From positions 62,001 through 126,000 of the forward strand of contig NZ_WHSB02000009.1 in NCBI RefSeq assembly GCF_010994755.1: a DNA stretch of 64,000 nucleotides, in the 5' to 3' direction. Of the stretch, positions 8,218 through 16,881 are shown piece after piece; positions within the stretch are counted from its first letter, which is position 1; each line of letters opens with the position of its first letter. Made by a program: the position numbers and the translations under genes. This DNA comes from Shinella lacus. GTDB taxonomy: Bacteria; Pseudomonadota; Alphaproteobacteria; Rhizobiales; Rhizobiaceae. The notes below the pieces were generated by a model, which did no database searches, was not told the origin of the DNA, and was given only the letters and a program-made list of their open reading frames with translations.

Positions 8218-9489
8218 ATGGAACCGGAAACCCCGTCCCGTCGCAAGAAAGCCGGCGACGAACCCGTGACGATCGACCTCGAAGCCGTTCCAGCGTCCGT
8301 CAGTAACGAAGCATTGGCCGCCGAGGAAAAGCCGGAAGCCGACGCCGCGGCACCGGACGCCGAGCCCGCGGAAACGACGACGACCGAGACGGAAACCACG
8401 GAAACCGTGACCGAAGAGACCGTCGCCGCCGAGCCCGAACCCATCGTCGAGGAAAAGCAGGACCCGGTGGAGCCGGCCCGCTCGACCTATGAGGAGCCCG
8501 TGCGCGCGCAAACGCCGCCGCCCCCGCAGAAAAGCAATGCCGGCACGCTTGCCGCCAGCATTCTCGGCGGCCTGATCGCGCTTCTGGGCGCCGGCAGCCT
8601 GCAATATGGCGGCTACCTGCCCGCACTCGGCCCCGACCGTGCCGGCGATGCCAGCGCCGTCTCCGCCCTTTCCAACGAGGTCGAGGCGCTGAAGACCCGC
8701 CTTTCCGAGGCCGGCACGGCAAGCCCGGTCGATCTCCAGCCGATCGAAACGCGGATCGCCGCGCTCGAAAAATCGACGGCCGAAGGCACGGGCGCGACTG
8801 CCGCCGCCCCCGAAACCGTCACCAAGCTCGAAGGCGACGTGACGCGGCTGACGACGGAACTTGCGGCCCTGCGCGAAGCCATTGCGGCCGTAAGCTCGAC
8901 CGAAAGCCAGCTGACCGAGCGCATCGCCGCCGCCGAGCAGAAACTCGACGAACCGCGCAGCGACATCGCGATGGCGCGCGCCGTCGCCGCAAGCGCCCTC
9001 AAGACCGCGATCGACCGCGGCGGTCCCTATCTTGCCGAACTGGAAGCCTTCGCCAGCATCTCACCGGACGACCCGTCCGTTGCGGGCCTGCGCGAACAGG
9101 CCGCCATCGGCGTGCCGTCCCGTTCGGATCTGGTGCGTGACTTCCAGAAGACGGCGGATGCCATTCTGGACGCCGTGCACCAGCCGGACGGCGACCAGGG
9201 CGTCTTCAACCGCCTGATGTCGAGCGCCGCCTCGGCGATCCGCGTGCGTCCGGTCGGCACCGTCGAGGGGGATTCACCCGAGGCGATCGTCGCGCGCATC
9301 GAGACCAAATTGCAGAACGGCGACTTCAAGGGCGCGCAGATCGAATGGCAGACCCTGCCGGAGGTGGGCCAGACCGCGGCAGCAGACTACAAGCGCACGC
9401 TTGACCAGCGTGTGGCCGTCGAAGGCCTGATCGGCGCCGTCGTTTCCGGCGCCATGAACGGCACCACGACCACCGGCAACCAGGGCTGA
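8218..9489 (+). CDS. Bacterial Mic60/mitofilin-like inner membrane protein (COG4223 type)
   Basis: 423 residues. Residues 1-107 are low-complexity, acidic and Thr/Glu/Pro-rich; one membrane segment lies at about 108-128; a coiled-coil region follows (about 145-260, heptad-like Leu/Ala/Glu); the C-terminal third (about 290-415) matches the mitofilin domain in layout (AIRVRPVG, ARIETKLQNGDFKGA, EWQTLPE). Alphaproteobacterial Mic60 homologs are typically encoded in the heme operon between hemD and hemY, exactly as here. Known homologs shape inner membranes. RBS AGGAGG is present 5 bases before the ATG. Confidence 0.85.
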   Translation: MEPETPSRRKKAGDEPVTIDLEAVPASVSNEALAAEEKPEADAAAPDAEPAETTTTETETTETVTEETVAAEPEPIVEEKQDPVEPARSTYEEPVRAQTPPPPQKSNAGTLAASILGGLIALLGAGSLQYGGYLPALGPDRAGDASAVSALSNEVEALKTRLSEAGTASPVDLQPIETRIAALEKSTAEGTGATAAAPETVTKLEGDVTRLTTELAALREAIAAVSSTESQLTERIAAAEQKLDEPRSDIAMARAVAASALKTAIDRGGPYLAELEAFASISPDDPSVAGLREQAAIGVPSRSDLVRDFQKTADAILDAVHQPDGDQGVFNRLMSSAASAIRVRPVGTVEGDSPEAIVARIETKLQNGDFKGAQIEWQTLPEVGQTAAADYKRTLDQRVAVEGLIGAVVSGAMNGTTTTGNQG

Positions 9490-9502
9490 GGAGAAAGACT
9501 TC

Positions 9503-11110
9503 ATGATTCGCATTCTGGTCTTCGCCCTCTTTGTACTGGCTCTTGCGGCAGGCTTTGCCTGGCTTGCCGACCGTCCCGGCGAACTCTCCATCATCTGGCA
9601 GGGCCAGCGGGCCGATATGAGCCTGATGGTCGCCGCCACGCTCGTCGTCTCGCTCATCGCCGCCGTCATGTTTACCTGGTGGATCGTGCGCGTGGTCTGG
9701 ACCTCGCCGCACTCGATCCAGCGCTTCTTCCGTGCCCGCAAGCGCGACCGTGGCTACCAGGCGCTTTCCACCGGCCTGATCGCCGCCGGCGCGGGGGACG
9801 CCGCCGGCGCCCGGAAAATGCTGGGCCGCACCAAGGGCCTGCTGAGCGCCGACCAGGAGCCGCTCATCCACCTGCTCGAAGCGCAGGCCGCGATGATCGA
9901 AGGCCGCTACGACGACGCCCGCAAAAAATTCGAGCTGATGGCCGACGATCCGGAAACCCGCGAGCTCGGCCTGCGCGGTCTCTATCTGGAAGCCCGCCGC
10001 CTCGGTGCCAACGAGGCCGCAAGGCAATATGCCGAGCGTGCCGCCGAAAAGGCACCGCAGCTTCCCTGGGCGACGGAGGCGGCCCTCGAATACCGCTCCG
10101 AAGCCGGCGACTGGGACGAGGCGTTGCGGCTGCTCGGCGACGGCCGCTCCGGCTCGGCCGAGGAGAAGAAGGCGCATGCCCGCCGCCGGGCCGTGCTGCT
10201 CACAGCGCGTGCCTCCGCCAAACTCGATGCCGACCCGAAGGGTGCGCGCGACGACGCCCAGCACGCGCTGAAACTCGACGAGAATTTCGTGCCGGCCGGC
10301 CTGATCGCCGCCAAGGCCTATCTGCGCGAAGACAACCTGCGCAAGGCCGCCTCCATTCTCGAAAAGCTCTGGAAGGCCACGGCCCATGGCGATGTCGCGA
10401 AACTTTACGTGCGCGCCCGCAGCGGCGATTCGGCGACCGACCGGCTGAAGCGGGCGGAGAAGCTCGAATCCATCCGGCCGAACAATGCCGAGGCGCTCTA
10501 TGCCGTCGCCGAGGCAGCGTTGGAGACCCGCGACTTCACCCTTGCCCGCACCAAGGCCGAAGCCGCCGCGCGCCTCTCGCCGCGCGAAAGCGCCTTCCTG
10601 CTCCTCGCCGATATCGAGGACGCCGAGACCGGCGACCAGGGCCGCATTCGCCACTGGATGAACCAGGCGCTGAAGGCGCCGCGCGATCCGGCCTGGACCG
10701 CTGACGGCATCACCGCGCCGGAATGGCGCGCCATCTCGCCCGTCACCGGCCGCCTCGACGCCTTCGAATGGAAGACCCCGGTGAGCGAGCTCCAGGGACC
10801 GATCGAGGAAGGCTCCACCGACAGCGTCGACGAGGCGATCCGCACCCTGCCGCCGCTCGCCATCGAGGCAAAGCCAGCCGTCAAGATCGAACCGGTCGAG
10901 ACGAAGGAAGCCGAAAAGCCGGTGGTCGTCGCGAGTGTCGTCGAAGCGGCCCCGGTGAAGGAAATCATCGTCGCGGAAAAGGCGAAGGCGAAGCCGGAAC
11001 CCGCGGTGGCCGGGGAGGAGGAACGACCCTTCTTCGGCTTGCCGGACGATCCGGGCGTCAAGGAAGGCGCCGTCAAACGGGACGGCACGAGCGGTTTCCG
11101 CTTGTTCTGA
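9503..11110 (+). CDS. hemY: Heme biosynthesis protein HemY (TPR-containing inner membrane protein)
   Basis: 535 residues. Two N-terminal membrane segments (about 2-20 and 40-65) match the HemY N-terminal domain, followed by tetratricopeptide-like helical repeats to about residue 390 and a C-terminal Lys/Glu/Val-rich tail. This is the proteobacterial HemY of uncertain biochemical role (not the Bacillus protoporphyrinogen oxidase of the same name). It begins 13 bases after the Mic60 gene, preceded by GAGGAGA, and completes the hem gene run. Confidence 0.9.
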   Translation: MIRILVFALFVLALAAGFAWLADRPGELSIIWQGQRADMSLMVAATLVVSLIAAVMFTWWIVRVVWTSPHSIQRFFRARKRDRGYQALSTGLIAAGAGDAAGARKMLGRTKGLLSADQEPLIHLLEAQAAMIEGRYDDARKKFELMADDPETRELGLRGLYLEARRLGANEAARQYAERAAEKAPQLPWATEAALEYRSEAGDWDEALRLLGDGRSGSAEEKKAHARRRAVLLTARASAKLDADPKGARDDAQHALKLDENFVPAGLIAAKAYLREDNLRKAASILEKLWKATAHGDVAKLYVRARSGDSATDRLKRAEKLESIRPNNAEALYAVAEAALETRDFTLARTKAEAAARLSPRESAFLLLADIEDAETGDQGRIRHWMNQALKAPRDPAWTADGITAPEWRAISPVTGRLDAFEWKTPVSELQGPIEEGSTDSVDEAIRTLPPLAIEAKPAVKIEPVETKEAEKPVVVASVVEAAPVKEIIVAEKAKAKPEPAVAGEEERPFFGLPDDPGVKEGAVKRDGTSGFRLF

Positions 11111-11190
11111 AGGCACGTCCGGCAAAGCAACGGTTTGCTGGACGTGATGGGCATGCTCAAAGGGCTTGAGGGTAAACGGGGCGACAATCG

Positions 11191-11679
11191 ATGTTCGAAC
11201 GCTTGCAGCAGTTTCTGGCGAGCCTTTCCGGTGGCGAGAGCAAACCGGCCTTTGCCGCCGACGACCCGCGGGTCGCCGTCATCGCGCTCTGCATCCAGGT
11301 GATGGAGGCGGATGGCAAGGTGTTGGAGATCGAGAAGAAGGCGCTGCGCGCCCGCTTCAAGGAGCTCTACGGCGTCGACGAGGCCGAGCTCGATGCGCTC
11401 GTCGCCGCCGGCACCGATGCCGAAAGCGAGGCGATCGACTTCTTCCGCTTCACATCGGAACTGAAGCGCCAGCTTTCGGAGGACCAGCGCGTCGACCTGA
11501 TCGGCCTGCTCTGGGAAATCGTCTATGCGGATGGCGAGAGGAGCGAGATGGAGGATCACGCGATCTGGCGCATTGCCGACCTGCTTGCCGTCTCGGGCCG
11601 CGAACGCATCATGAAGCGGCAGCAAGTGGCCGAACGGGTGGGAGCCGTGGGGGAGAAAGAAGGAGAGGACGAAGCCTGA
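11191..11679 (+). CDS. TerB-family (tellurite resistance-like) protein
   Basis: 162 residues, all helical in appearance. The pattern VAVIALCIQVMEADGKVLEIEKKALR and later LLWEIVYADGERSEMEDHAIWRIADLL (quoted in parts: VMEADGKV, VYADGERSEMED) is the duplicated acidic metal-binding-like motif of the TerB/DjlA-N family. The real function of the stand-alone rhizobial members is not known; it is not linked to other ter genes here. It ends 3 bases before the glutamine amidotransferase gene, suggesting coexpression. Confidence 0.85.
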   Translation: MFERLQQFLASLSGGESKPAFAADDPRVAVIALCIQVMEADGKVLEIEKKALRARFKELYGVDEAELDALVAAGTDAESEAIDFFRFTSELKRQLSEDQRVDLIGLLWEIVYADGERSEMEDHAIWRIADLLAVSGRERIMKRQQVAERVGAVGEKEGEDEA

Positions 11680-11682
11680 GCC

Positions 11683-12399
11683 ATGCTCGATTTCCCCCGT
11701 AAACCGCGCCGCAGGCCGCCCGTGCTGGTCGTGCTGCACCAGGAGACCTCCAGCCCCGGCCGCGTCGGCCAGATCCTGCAGCAGATGGGCCATGCGCTGG
11801 ATATCCGCCGCCCCGTGCTCGGCGATCCCCTGCCCGCCACGCTGGAGCACCATGCCGGCGCCGTCGTCTTCGGCGGGCCGATGAGCGCCAATGACGACGA
11901 GCCCTATGTGCGCGAGGAAATCGACTGGCTGTCGGTGCCGCTGAAAGAGAACCGCCCCTTCCTCGGCATCTGCCTCGGCGCGCAGATGCTGGTCAAGAAT
12001 CTCGGCGGCAGGGTGTTCGGCCATGAGGAAGGCTGGACGGAGATCGGCTGGTATCCGCTGAAGGCGACGGAAGCGGGCACCGCGCTGCTGCCCTGGCCGG
12101 AAATGGTCTACCAGTTCCACCGCGAAGGTTTCGACCTGCCCTCCGGCGCAACATTGCTCGCGACCGGCCATCACTATGAAAACCAGGCCTTCCGCTATGG
12201 CGACAAGGCCTGGGGCATCCAGTTCCACGGCGAGCTGACGCTCGCCATGATGCATCGCTGGGTCGTGCGCGGCGCACACCGCTTCGAGCTGCCGGGCGCC
12301 CAGATGGGCCGCGCCCATCTCGATGGCCGCCTGCTGCATGATGCGGCGCTGCGCCTCTGGATGACGTCCTTCCTCGACCGCATCTTCCACGAAGACTGA
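11683..12399 (+). CDS. Class I glutamine amidotransferase-like protein
   Basis: 238 residues. The nucleophile elbow GICLGAQML has its cysteine at 97 and the later IQFHGEL supplies the histidine of the triad; VFGGPMSANDDEPY (about 62-75) is typical of the stand-alone GuaA-like GATase1 group that includes gamma-glutamyl-polyamine and peptide hydrolases. No synthetase partner is nearby, so the substrate is open. The ATG is 3 bases after the TerB-like gene. Confidence 0.85.
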   Translation: MLDFPRKPRRRPPVLVVLHQETSSPGRVGQILQQMGHALDIRRPVLGDPLPATLEHHAGAVVFGGPMSANDDEPYVREEIDWLSVPLKENRPFLGICLGAQMLVKNLGGRVFGHEEGWTEIGWYPLKATEAGTALLPWPEMVYQFHREGFDLPSGATLLATGHHYENQAFRYGDKAWGIQFHGELTLAMMHRWVVRGAHRFELPGAQMGRAHLDGRLLHDAALRLWMTSFLDRIFHED

Positions 12400-12495
12400 C
12401 GGCAATTAAACATGTTGGCGGCGCATCCGGCGCGCGGCCTTGCTGGCTGCGCCCGCAATGGCTACATGTCAGCACGAAACCAATTGGAGACATCA

Positions 12496-12789
12496 ATGAT
12501 AGCGGTCATCAACACCCTATTGTTCATCATCAACATAGCGTGGTTCCTGGTGATCGCCTCGGCGATCTTCTCCTGGCTCTACGCCTTCAACGTCATCAAC
12601 GCAAACAATCAGGTGATCGCGACCATCGGCCGCTCGCTCTACCAGCTGACTGAGCCGATCTACCGCCCGATCCGCCGCATCCTGCCGAATTTCGGCGGCG
12701 TGGACCTGTCGCCGCTCGTCGTGCTCGTCATCCTGTTCTTCCTGGAACAGGTGATCCGCACCGTGCTGGCGCCGGCGCTGCTCTCCTGA
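12496..12789 (+). CDS. YggT family membrane protein
   Basis: 97 residues from the ATG at 12496, with GGAGA 5 bases upstream; the frame is open further 5' but those codons show no membrane character. Two long hydrophobic segments (about 4-26 and 68-90) flank the family signature LTEPIYRPIRRILPNFGGVD. YggT proteins sit in the inner membrane; roles in osmotic stress and division-site or photosystem organisation have been reported for relatives, none can be inferred here. Confidence 0.9.
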   Translation: MIAVINTLLFIINIAWFLVIASAIFSWLYAFNVINANNQVIATIGRSLYQLTEPIYRPIRRILPNFGGVDLSPLVVLVILFFLEQVIRTVLAPALLS

Positions 12790-12813
12790 GCCAGCAGCAG
12801 TAGCCAGAAAAAG

Positions 12814-12849
12814 AAAATCCTCCGGATCGCTGGCGACCCGGAGGATTTT
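12814..12849. terminator. Bidirectional terminator between yggT and ppa
   Basis: A perfect 12-bp inverted repeat (AAAATCCTCCGG at 12814-12825, CCGGAGGATTTT at 12838-12849) lies between convergent genes. A/T runs on both ends give a T-tract in each direction. Confidence 0.85.
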
Positions 12850-12877
12850 GTCGAACGGAACGAAGCGCTGGGAGCGC

Positions 12878-13411
12878 TTACTTGCCTTCGTTGTAGCGGG
12901 CGACCGCTTCGAGGATCATCCTCTTGGCGACGTCGACATCCTGCCAGCCGGCGATCTTCACCCACTTGCCGGGCTCCAGATCCTTGTAATGCGTGAAGAA
13001 GTGCTCGATCTGCTTGAGCGTGATTTCCGGCAGGTCGGTGTAGTTGGCGACCTTGTCGTAGCGGCGCGTCAGCTTCGGCACCGGCACGGCGATGATCTTT
13101 TCGTCCTTACCGCCATCGTCTTCCATGACCAGAACGCCGATCGGGCGCACATTGATCACGCAGCCCGGAACGAGCGGGCGGGTGTTGGCGATGAGCACGT
13201 CGATCGGGTCGCCGTCTTCCGACAGCGTGTGCGGCACGAAGCCGTAATTGCCCGGATAGGTCATCGGCGTGTAGAGGAAACGGTCGACGACGAGCGCGCC
13301 GGCTTCCTTGTCCATCTCGTACTTGATCGGGTGGCCGCCGACCGGCACCTCGACAATGACGTTCACGTCGTCCGGCGGGTTCTTGCCAACGGAAATCGCA
13401 TCGATACGCAT
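12878..13411 (-). CDS. ppa: Inorganic pyrophosphatase (family I)
   Basis: Cytosolic hydrolysis of pyrophosphate to phosphate, pulling biosynthetic reactions forward. 177 residues from the ATG at 13411 ([21 protein letters not shown]), preceded by GAGGGGCT; an upstream in-frame extension has no similarity. Signature DGDPIDVLI with the metal-binding aspartates, plus KYEMDKE and YPGNYGFVP, are present. Length matches type I bacterial enzymes. Confidence 0.97.
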   Translation of the reverse strand: MRIDAISVGKNPPDDVNVIVEVPVGGHPIKYEMDKEAGALVVDRFLYTPMTYPGNYGFVPHTLSEDGDPIDVLIANTRPLVPGCVINVRPIGVLVMEDDGGKDEKIIAVPVPKLTRRYDKVANYTDLPEITLKQIEHFFTHYKDLEPGKWVKIAGWQDVDVAKRMILEAVARYNEGK

Positions 13412-13548
13412 GGAGGGGCTCCCTGAACTGCGGTGGTTTGTTTGCGGGCTTCCTAATGCGAATCCCGTTGCAGCGCAACATGACTTTCGCCGGGGGCCGA
13501 ATAGACCGACCCGGTCCGCCGTCTCCAAAAGGACCCGGAGGATTACAG

Positions 13549-14163
13549 ATGCGCCCGATACACCTCGTTCTCGCCGCCGCCCTTGCCGCCGTCTCGGCCA
13601 CGGCTGCCTCGGCCAATGAAAGCGCCTATACCGAGCGCAATCTCGACGCCTGCGAGACCCTGTCGCAAACCGACGAAGGCCCGAGCATCACGATGAAATG
13701 CGCCGGCTACAAGGATCTGGCCGTCTATTTCAAGGAAGGCGACCTCCGCCAAAGCCAGGCCTATGGGCCGATCGGCAAGGTCTGGCTGGATGAGGCTTTC
13801 GAGAGCTTCGGGCCGTTCAACCACACCAATGCAAAGGTCGAATGGCGGCTTGGCGCGGAGGGTGCGCCCATCGCCACCATCGTGCGCTGGTTCGTCTCCG
13901 ATCCGGAAACGACGAGCGACACCACCACGCGCTACGGCCAGGTCCTGGTCGTCTCGACGGTGGCGACGGCGGAAGATCCGACGAGCTGCGTCGTCGGTTA
14001 TGTCGATGCACTGGAGAACAAGGATGCCAACACGCTTGCCCGCACGGTGGCGGACGAAGAGGCATCCAGCTTCATCTGCAACAAGAGCGAGCCGCAATGG
14101 CACGGCACGCGCGGAAAGCTTGCCGGGGAGCCGATGCGCTATCTGCCGGAAAAAACCGAATAG
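13549..14163 (+). CDS. Secreted protein of unknown function
   Basis: 204 residues from the ATG at 13549, which has GGAGG 7 bases upstream. Residues 1-22 form a signal peptide (hydrophobic run ending ATAASA), giving a periplasmic protein. Four cysteines (in DACETL, MKCAGY, TSCVVGY and FICNKS) may form two disulfides. I do not recognise the family; similar rhizobial proteins are annotated hypothetical. It is divergent from ppa across 137 bases and convergent with the GNAT gene. The open frame extends 111 bases further upstream, without a signal sequence in that position. Confidence 0.8.
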   Translation: MRPIHLVLAAALAAVSATAASANESAYTERNLDACETLSQTDEGPSITMKCAGYKDLAVYFKEGDLRQSQAYGPIGKVWLDEAFESFGPFNHTNAKVEWRLGAEGAPIATIVRWFVSDPETTSDTTTRYGQVLVVSTVATAEDPTSCVVGYVDALENKDANTLARTVADEEASSFICNKSEPQWHGTRGKLAGEPMRYLPEKTE

Positions 14164-14197
14164 GTTTTTGGCTAGCGCCTGTCGTTATCGGCAGGCT

Positions 14198-14704
14198 TCA
14201 GGACCAGACGAAACCGACCTTCTTCAGTTCCTTCTCGCCGAAATTCTCCATGCCTTCGGCAATGTCGCGCCCGCCGGCGGAGCGGAAGAAGCGGTCGGCG
14301 TGCTCGCTGTCTTCCAGGCACCAGACGATCATGCCGTTGCAGCCGAGCGACTTCAAAAGCCGCTGCGCCTCGCCGAACAGCAGCCGGCCAAGGCCGATGC
14401 CCTGGTATTCCGGGCGAAGGTAAAGCTCGTAGATCTCGCCTTCCTGCGGCAGCGCACGGGCGCGGTTGAGGCCGAGCGTGGCGTAACCGGCCACGGTGCC
14501 GGCGACATCGAGCACCAGAAGCGTCGCTGGACCGCGTGTCGCCTTGCGCCACCAGGTCTCGTTCCGGCGGTCGACCATCTGGATCAGCGGTTTGTGCGGA
14601 ATGAGGCCGCCATAGGCCTGCAGCCACGACACCCGATGCGTTTCGGATATCGCGCGCGCGTCCTGCGGCTCGGCGCGCCGCACATCGATCGACAGTGTTT
14701 TCAT
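14198..14704 (-). CDS. GNAT family N-acetyltransferase
   Basis: 168 residues from the ATG at 14704 (MKTLSIDVRRAEPQDA). The acetyl-CoA binding signature is visible as YLRPEYQGIGLGRLLF (motif A, Q/RxxGxG/A), with the preceding strand EIYELYLRPEY. Substrate unknown. An in-frame upstream region to 14794 lies in AT-rich intergenic DNA and is unlikely to be translated. Confidence 0.88.
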   Translation of the reverse strand: MKTLSIDVRRAEPQDARAISETHRVSWLQAYGGLIPHKPLIQMVDRRNETWWRKATRGPATLLVLDVAGTVAGYATLGLNRARALPQEGEIYELYLRPEYQGIGLGRLLFGEAQRLLKSLGCNGMIVWCLEDSEHADRFFRSAGGRDIAEGMENFGEKELKKVGFVWS

Positions 14705-14853
14705 AACACGACTCTTATTCCGGCACCGATTCCACCGGAATCCCGCGGCAGGAGAAGTCTCTCTTTCCCCACAGGCGAGTTCCGTATGGCACACGGAAAA
14801 GTTAACGCTTTTTTAACAAACGTCACAAGTCGTAAAACGATGGCACACACATG

Positions 14854-14880
14854 AAAAACCCCGGTGCAGGCACCGGGGTT
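14854..14880 (-). terminator. Rho-independent terminator of typA
   Basis: Inverted repeat AACCCCGGTG (14857-14866) / CACCGGGGTT (14871-14880) with a 4-base loop. On the minus strand it is followed by a run of T, 28 bases after the typA stop codon. Confidence 0.85.
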
Positions 14881-14908
14881 CAAAATGTCTCATTTCGGGA
14901 AGAAGCGC

Positions 14909-16735
14909 TTATGCCGCGCCGGCGGCACGCTGCTTGTCGAATCGCTTGCGGTCGTTGGCGTCGAGGAACATCTTGCGCAGACGGATCGACTTCGGCGTCA
15001 CTTCCATCAGCTCGTCGTCCTGGATCCACGACAGGGCGCGGTCGAGCGTCATGCGGATCGGCGGGGTCAGCTTCACGGCTTCATCCTTGCCGGCAGCGCG
15101 GATGTTGGTGAGCTGCTTGCCCTTGAGCACGTTGACCTCGAGGTCGTTGTCACGGGTGTGGATGCCGATGATCATGCCCGCATAGACCTTTTCGCCCGGC
15201 TCGATGATCATCGGGCCGCGGTCTTCGAGGTTGAACATGGCATAGGCAACGGCTTCGCCCGACGCGTTCGACAGCAGCACGCCGTTGACGCGGCCGCCGA
15301 TTGCACCCTTGTAGGGCTGGTAGTCGTGGAACAGGCGGTTCATCACAGCCGTGCCGCGCGTGTCGGTCAGGAGTTCCGACTGGTAGCCGATCAGGCCGCG
15401 GGTCGGCGCCAGGAACTTCAGGCGAATACGGTTGCCGCCCGACGGGCGAAGCTCCGTCATCTCGGCCTTGCGCTCGGACATCTTCTGCACGACGACGCCC
15501 GAATGCTCTTCGTCAACGTCGATGACGACTTCTTCGATCGGCTCCATCGTGGTGCCGTTCTCGTCCTTGTGCATGACGACGCGCGGACGCGACACGGCCA
15601 GTTCGAAGCCTTCGCGGCGCATGGTCTCGATCAGGACGGCGAGCTGAAGTTCGCCGCGGCCGGAGACGTAGAACGAATCCTTGCCTTCGGCCTCTTCGAT
15701 CTTCAGCGCGACATTGCCTTCGGCTTCCTTGAACAGGCGGTCCCGGATGACGCGGCTCGTCACCTTGTCGCCTTCGGTGCCGGCGAGCGGGCTGTCATTG
15801 ACGATGAAGGACATCGTGACGGTCGGCGGGTCGATCGGCTGCGCTTTCATGGCTTCGGTGACCGAAGGATCGCAGAACGTGTCGGCGACGGTGCCCTTGG
15901 AGAGACCGGCGATCGCGACGATGTCGCCCGCATGCGCTTCGTCGATCGCCGTTCGCTCGATGCCGCGGAAGGCGAGGATTTTCGAGATGCGGCCGGTTTC
16001 GATGAGCTTGCCGTCCTGGCCGAGAACCTTGACGGCCTGGTTCGGCTTGATCGAGCCGGAATGGATGCGGCCGGTGATGATGCGGCCGAGGAAGGGGTTG
16101 GCTTCCAGAATCGTGCCGATCAGGCGGAACGGGCCTTCGGCGACCGTCGGCTCCGGCACGTGCTTCAGCACGAGGTCGAGCAGCGGCGCCATGCCTTCGT
16201 CCTTCGGGCCTTCCGGGTTGACGTTCATCCAGCCATTGCGGCCCGAACCGTAGAGGATCGGGAAGTCGAGCTGCTCGTCGGTGGCGTCGAGATTGGCGAA
16301 GAGGTCGAAGACCTCGTTCAGCACTTCCTCGTGGCGGCCGTCCGGACGGTCGATCTTGTTGATCGCGACGATCGGCTTCAGACCGACCTTCAGCGCCTTG
16401 CCGACCACGAACTTGGTCTGCGGCATCGGGCCTTCCGAGCTATCGACGAGAACGATCGCGCCGTCCACCATCGAGAGGATGCGCTCCACTTCGCCGCCGA
16501 AGTCGGCGTGGCCGGGGGTGTCGACGATGTTGATGCGAACGCCCTTCCAGTCCACCGAGGTCGCCTTGGCGAGAATGGTGATGCCGCGTTCCTTTTCGAG
16601 GTCGTTCGAGTCCATCACGCGTTCGGCGACGCGCTGGTTTTCACGGAACGAGCCGGACTGCTTCAGAAGCTCGTCAACGAGCGTGGTCTTGCCATGGTCG
16701 ACGTGCGCGATGATCGCGATATTGCGGATGGACAT
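14909..16735 (-). CDS. typA: Translational GTPase TypA/BipA
   Basis: 608 residues, full length. Ribosome-associated GTPase related to EF-G, needed for stress and low-temperature growth and late ribosome assembly in other bacteria. G1 is AHVDHGKTTLVDE (from about residue 10), G3 is DTPGHADFGGEVERI, G4 is NKIDRP; the C-terminal TypA-specific part ends in a basic segment. The ATG at 16735 gives the usual N-terminus MSIRNIAIIAHVDHGKT. Single-gene unit with its own terminator. Confidence 0.97.
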   Translation of the reverse strand: MSIRNIAIIAHVDHGKTTLVDELLKQSGSFRENQRVAERVMDSNDLEKERGITILAKATSVDWKGVRINIVDTPGHADFGGEVERILSMVDGAIVLVDSSEGPMPQTKFVVGKALKVGLKPIVAINKIDRPDGRHEEVLNEVFDLFANLDATDEQLDFPILYGSGRNGWMNVNPEGPKDEGMAPLLDLVLKHVPEPTVAEGPFRLIGTILEANPFLGRIITGRIHSGSIKPNQAVKVLGQDGKLIETGRISKILAFRGIERTAIDEAHAGDIVAIAGLSKGTVADTFCDPSVTEAMKAQPIDPPTVTMSFIVNDSPLAGTEGDKVTSRVIRDRLFKEAEGNVALKIEEAEGKDSFYVSGRGELQLAVLIETMRREGFELAVSRPRVVMHKDENGTTMEPIEEVVIDVDEEHSGVVVQKMSERKAEMTELRPSGGNRIRLKFLAPTRGLIGYQSELLTDTRGTAVMNRLFHDYQPYKGAIGGRVNGVLLSNASGEAVAYAMFNLEDRGPMIIEPGEKVYAGMIIGIHTRDNDLEVNVLKGKQLTNIRAAGKDEAVKLTPPIRMTLDRALSWIQDDELMEVTPKSIRLRKMFLDANDRKRFDKQRAAGAA

Positions 16736-16881
16736 GGTATAATCTCTGAGGTTCGGGGCGCGCAGGGTATGAGGGCGCCGTCTTCAATGGCCGGGCTCTT
16801 ACATGTTTTTCCGCAATTGCGAAAGGGGCGGGACGCAACTCTGTTATCCTTCCGGCTCAAGGCTCGCTCGGATGCCACACC

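Noticed and set aside
11191-12399. Tellurite-resistance (ter) stress operon
   Set aside because: The TerB-like gene here is followed by a glutamine amidotransferase and YggT, and the TerC-like gene is 10 kb away; no TerD/TerE/TerA genes, so no ter system is present.
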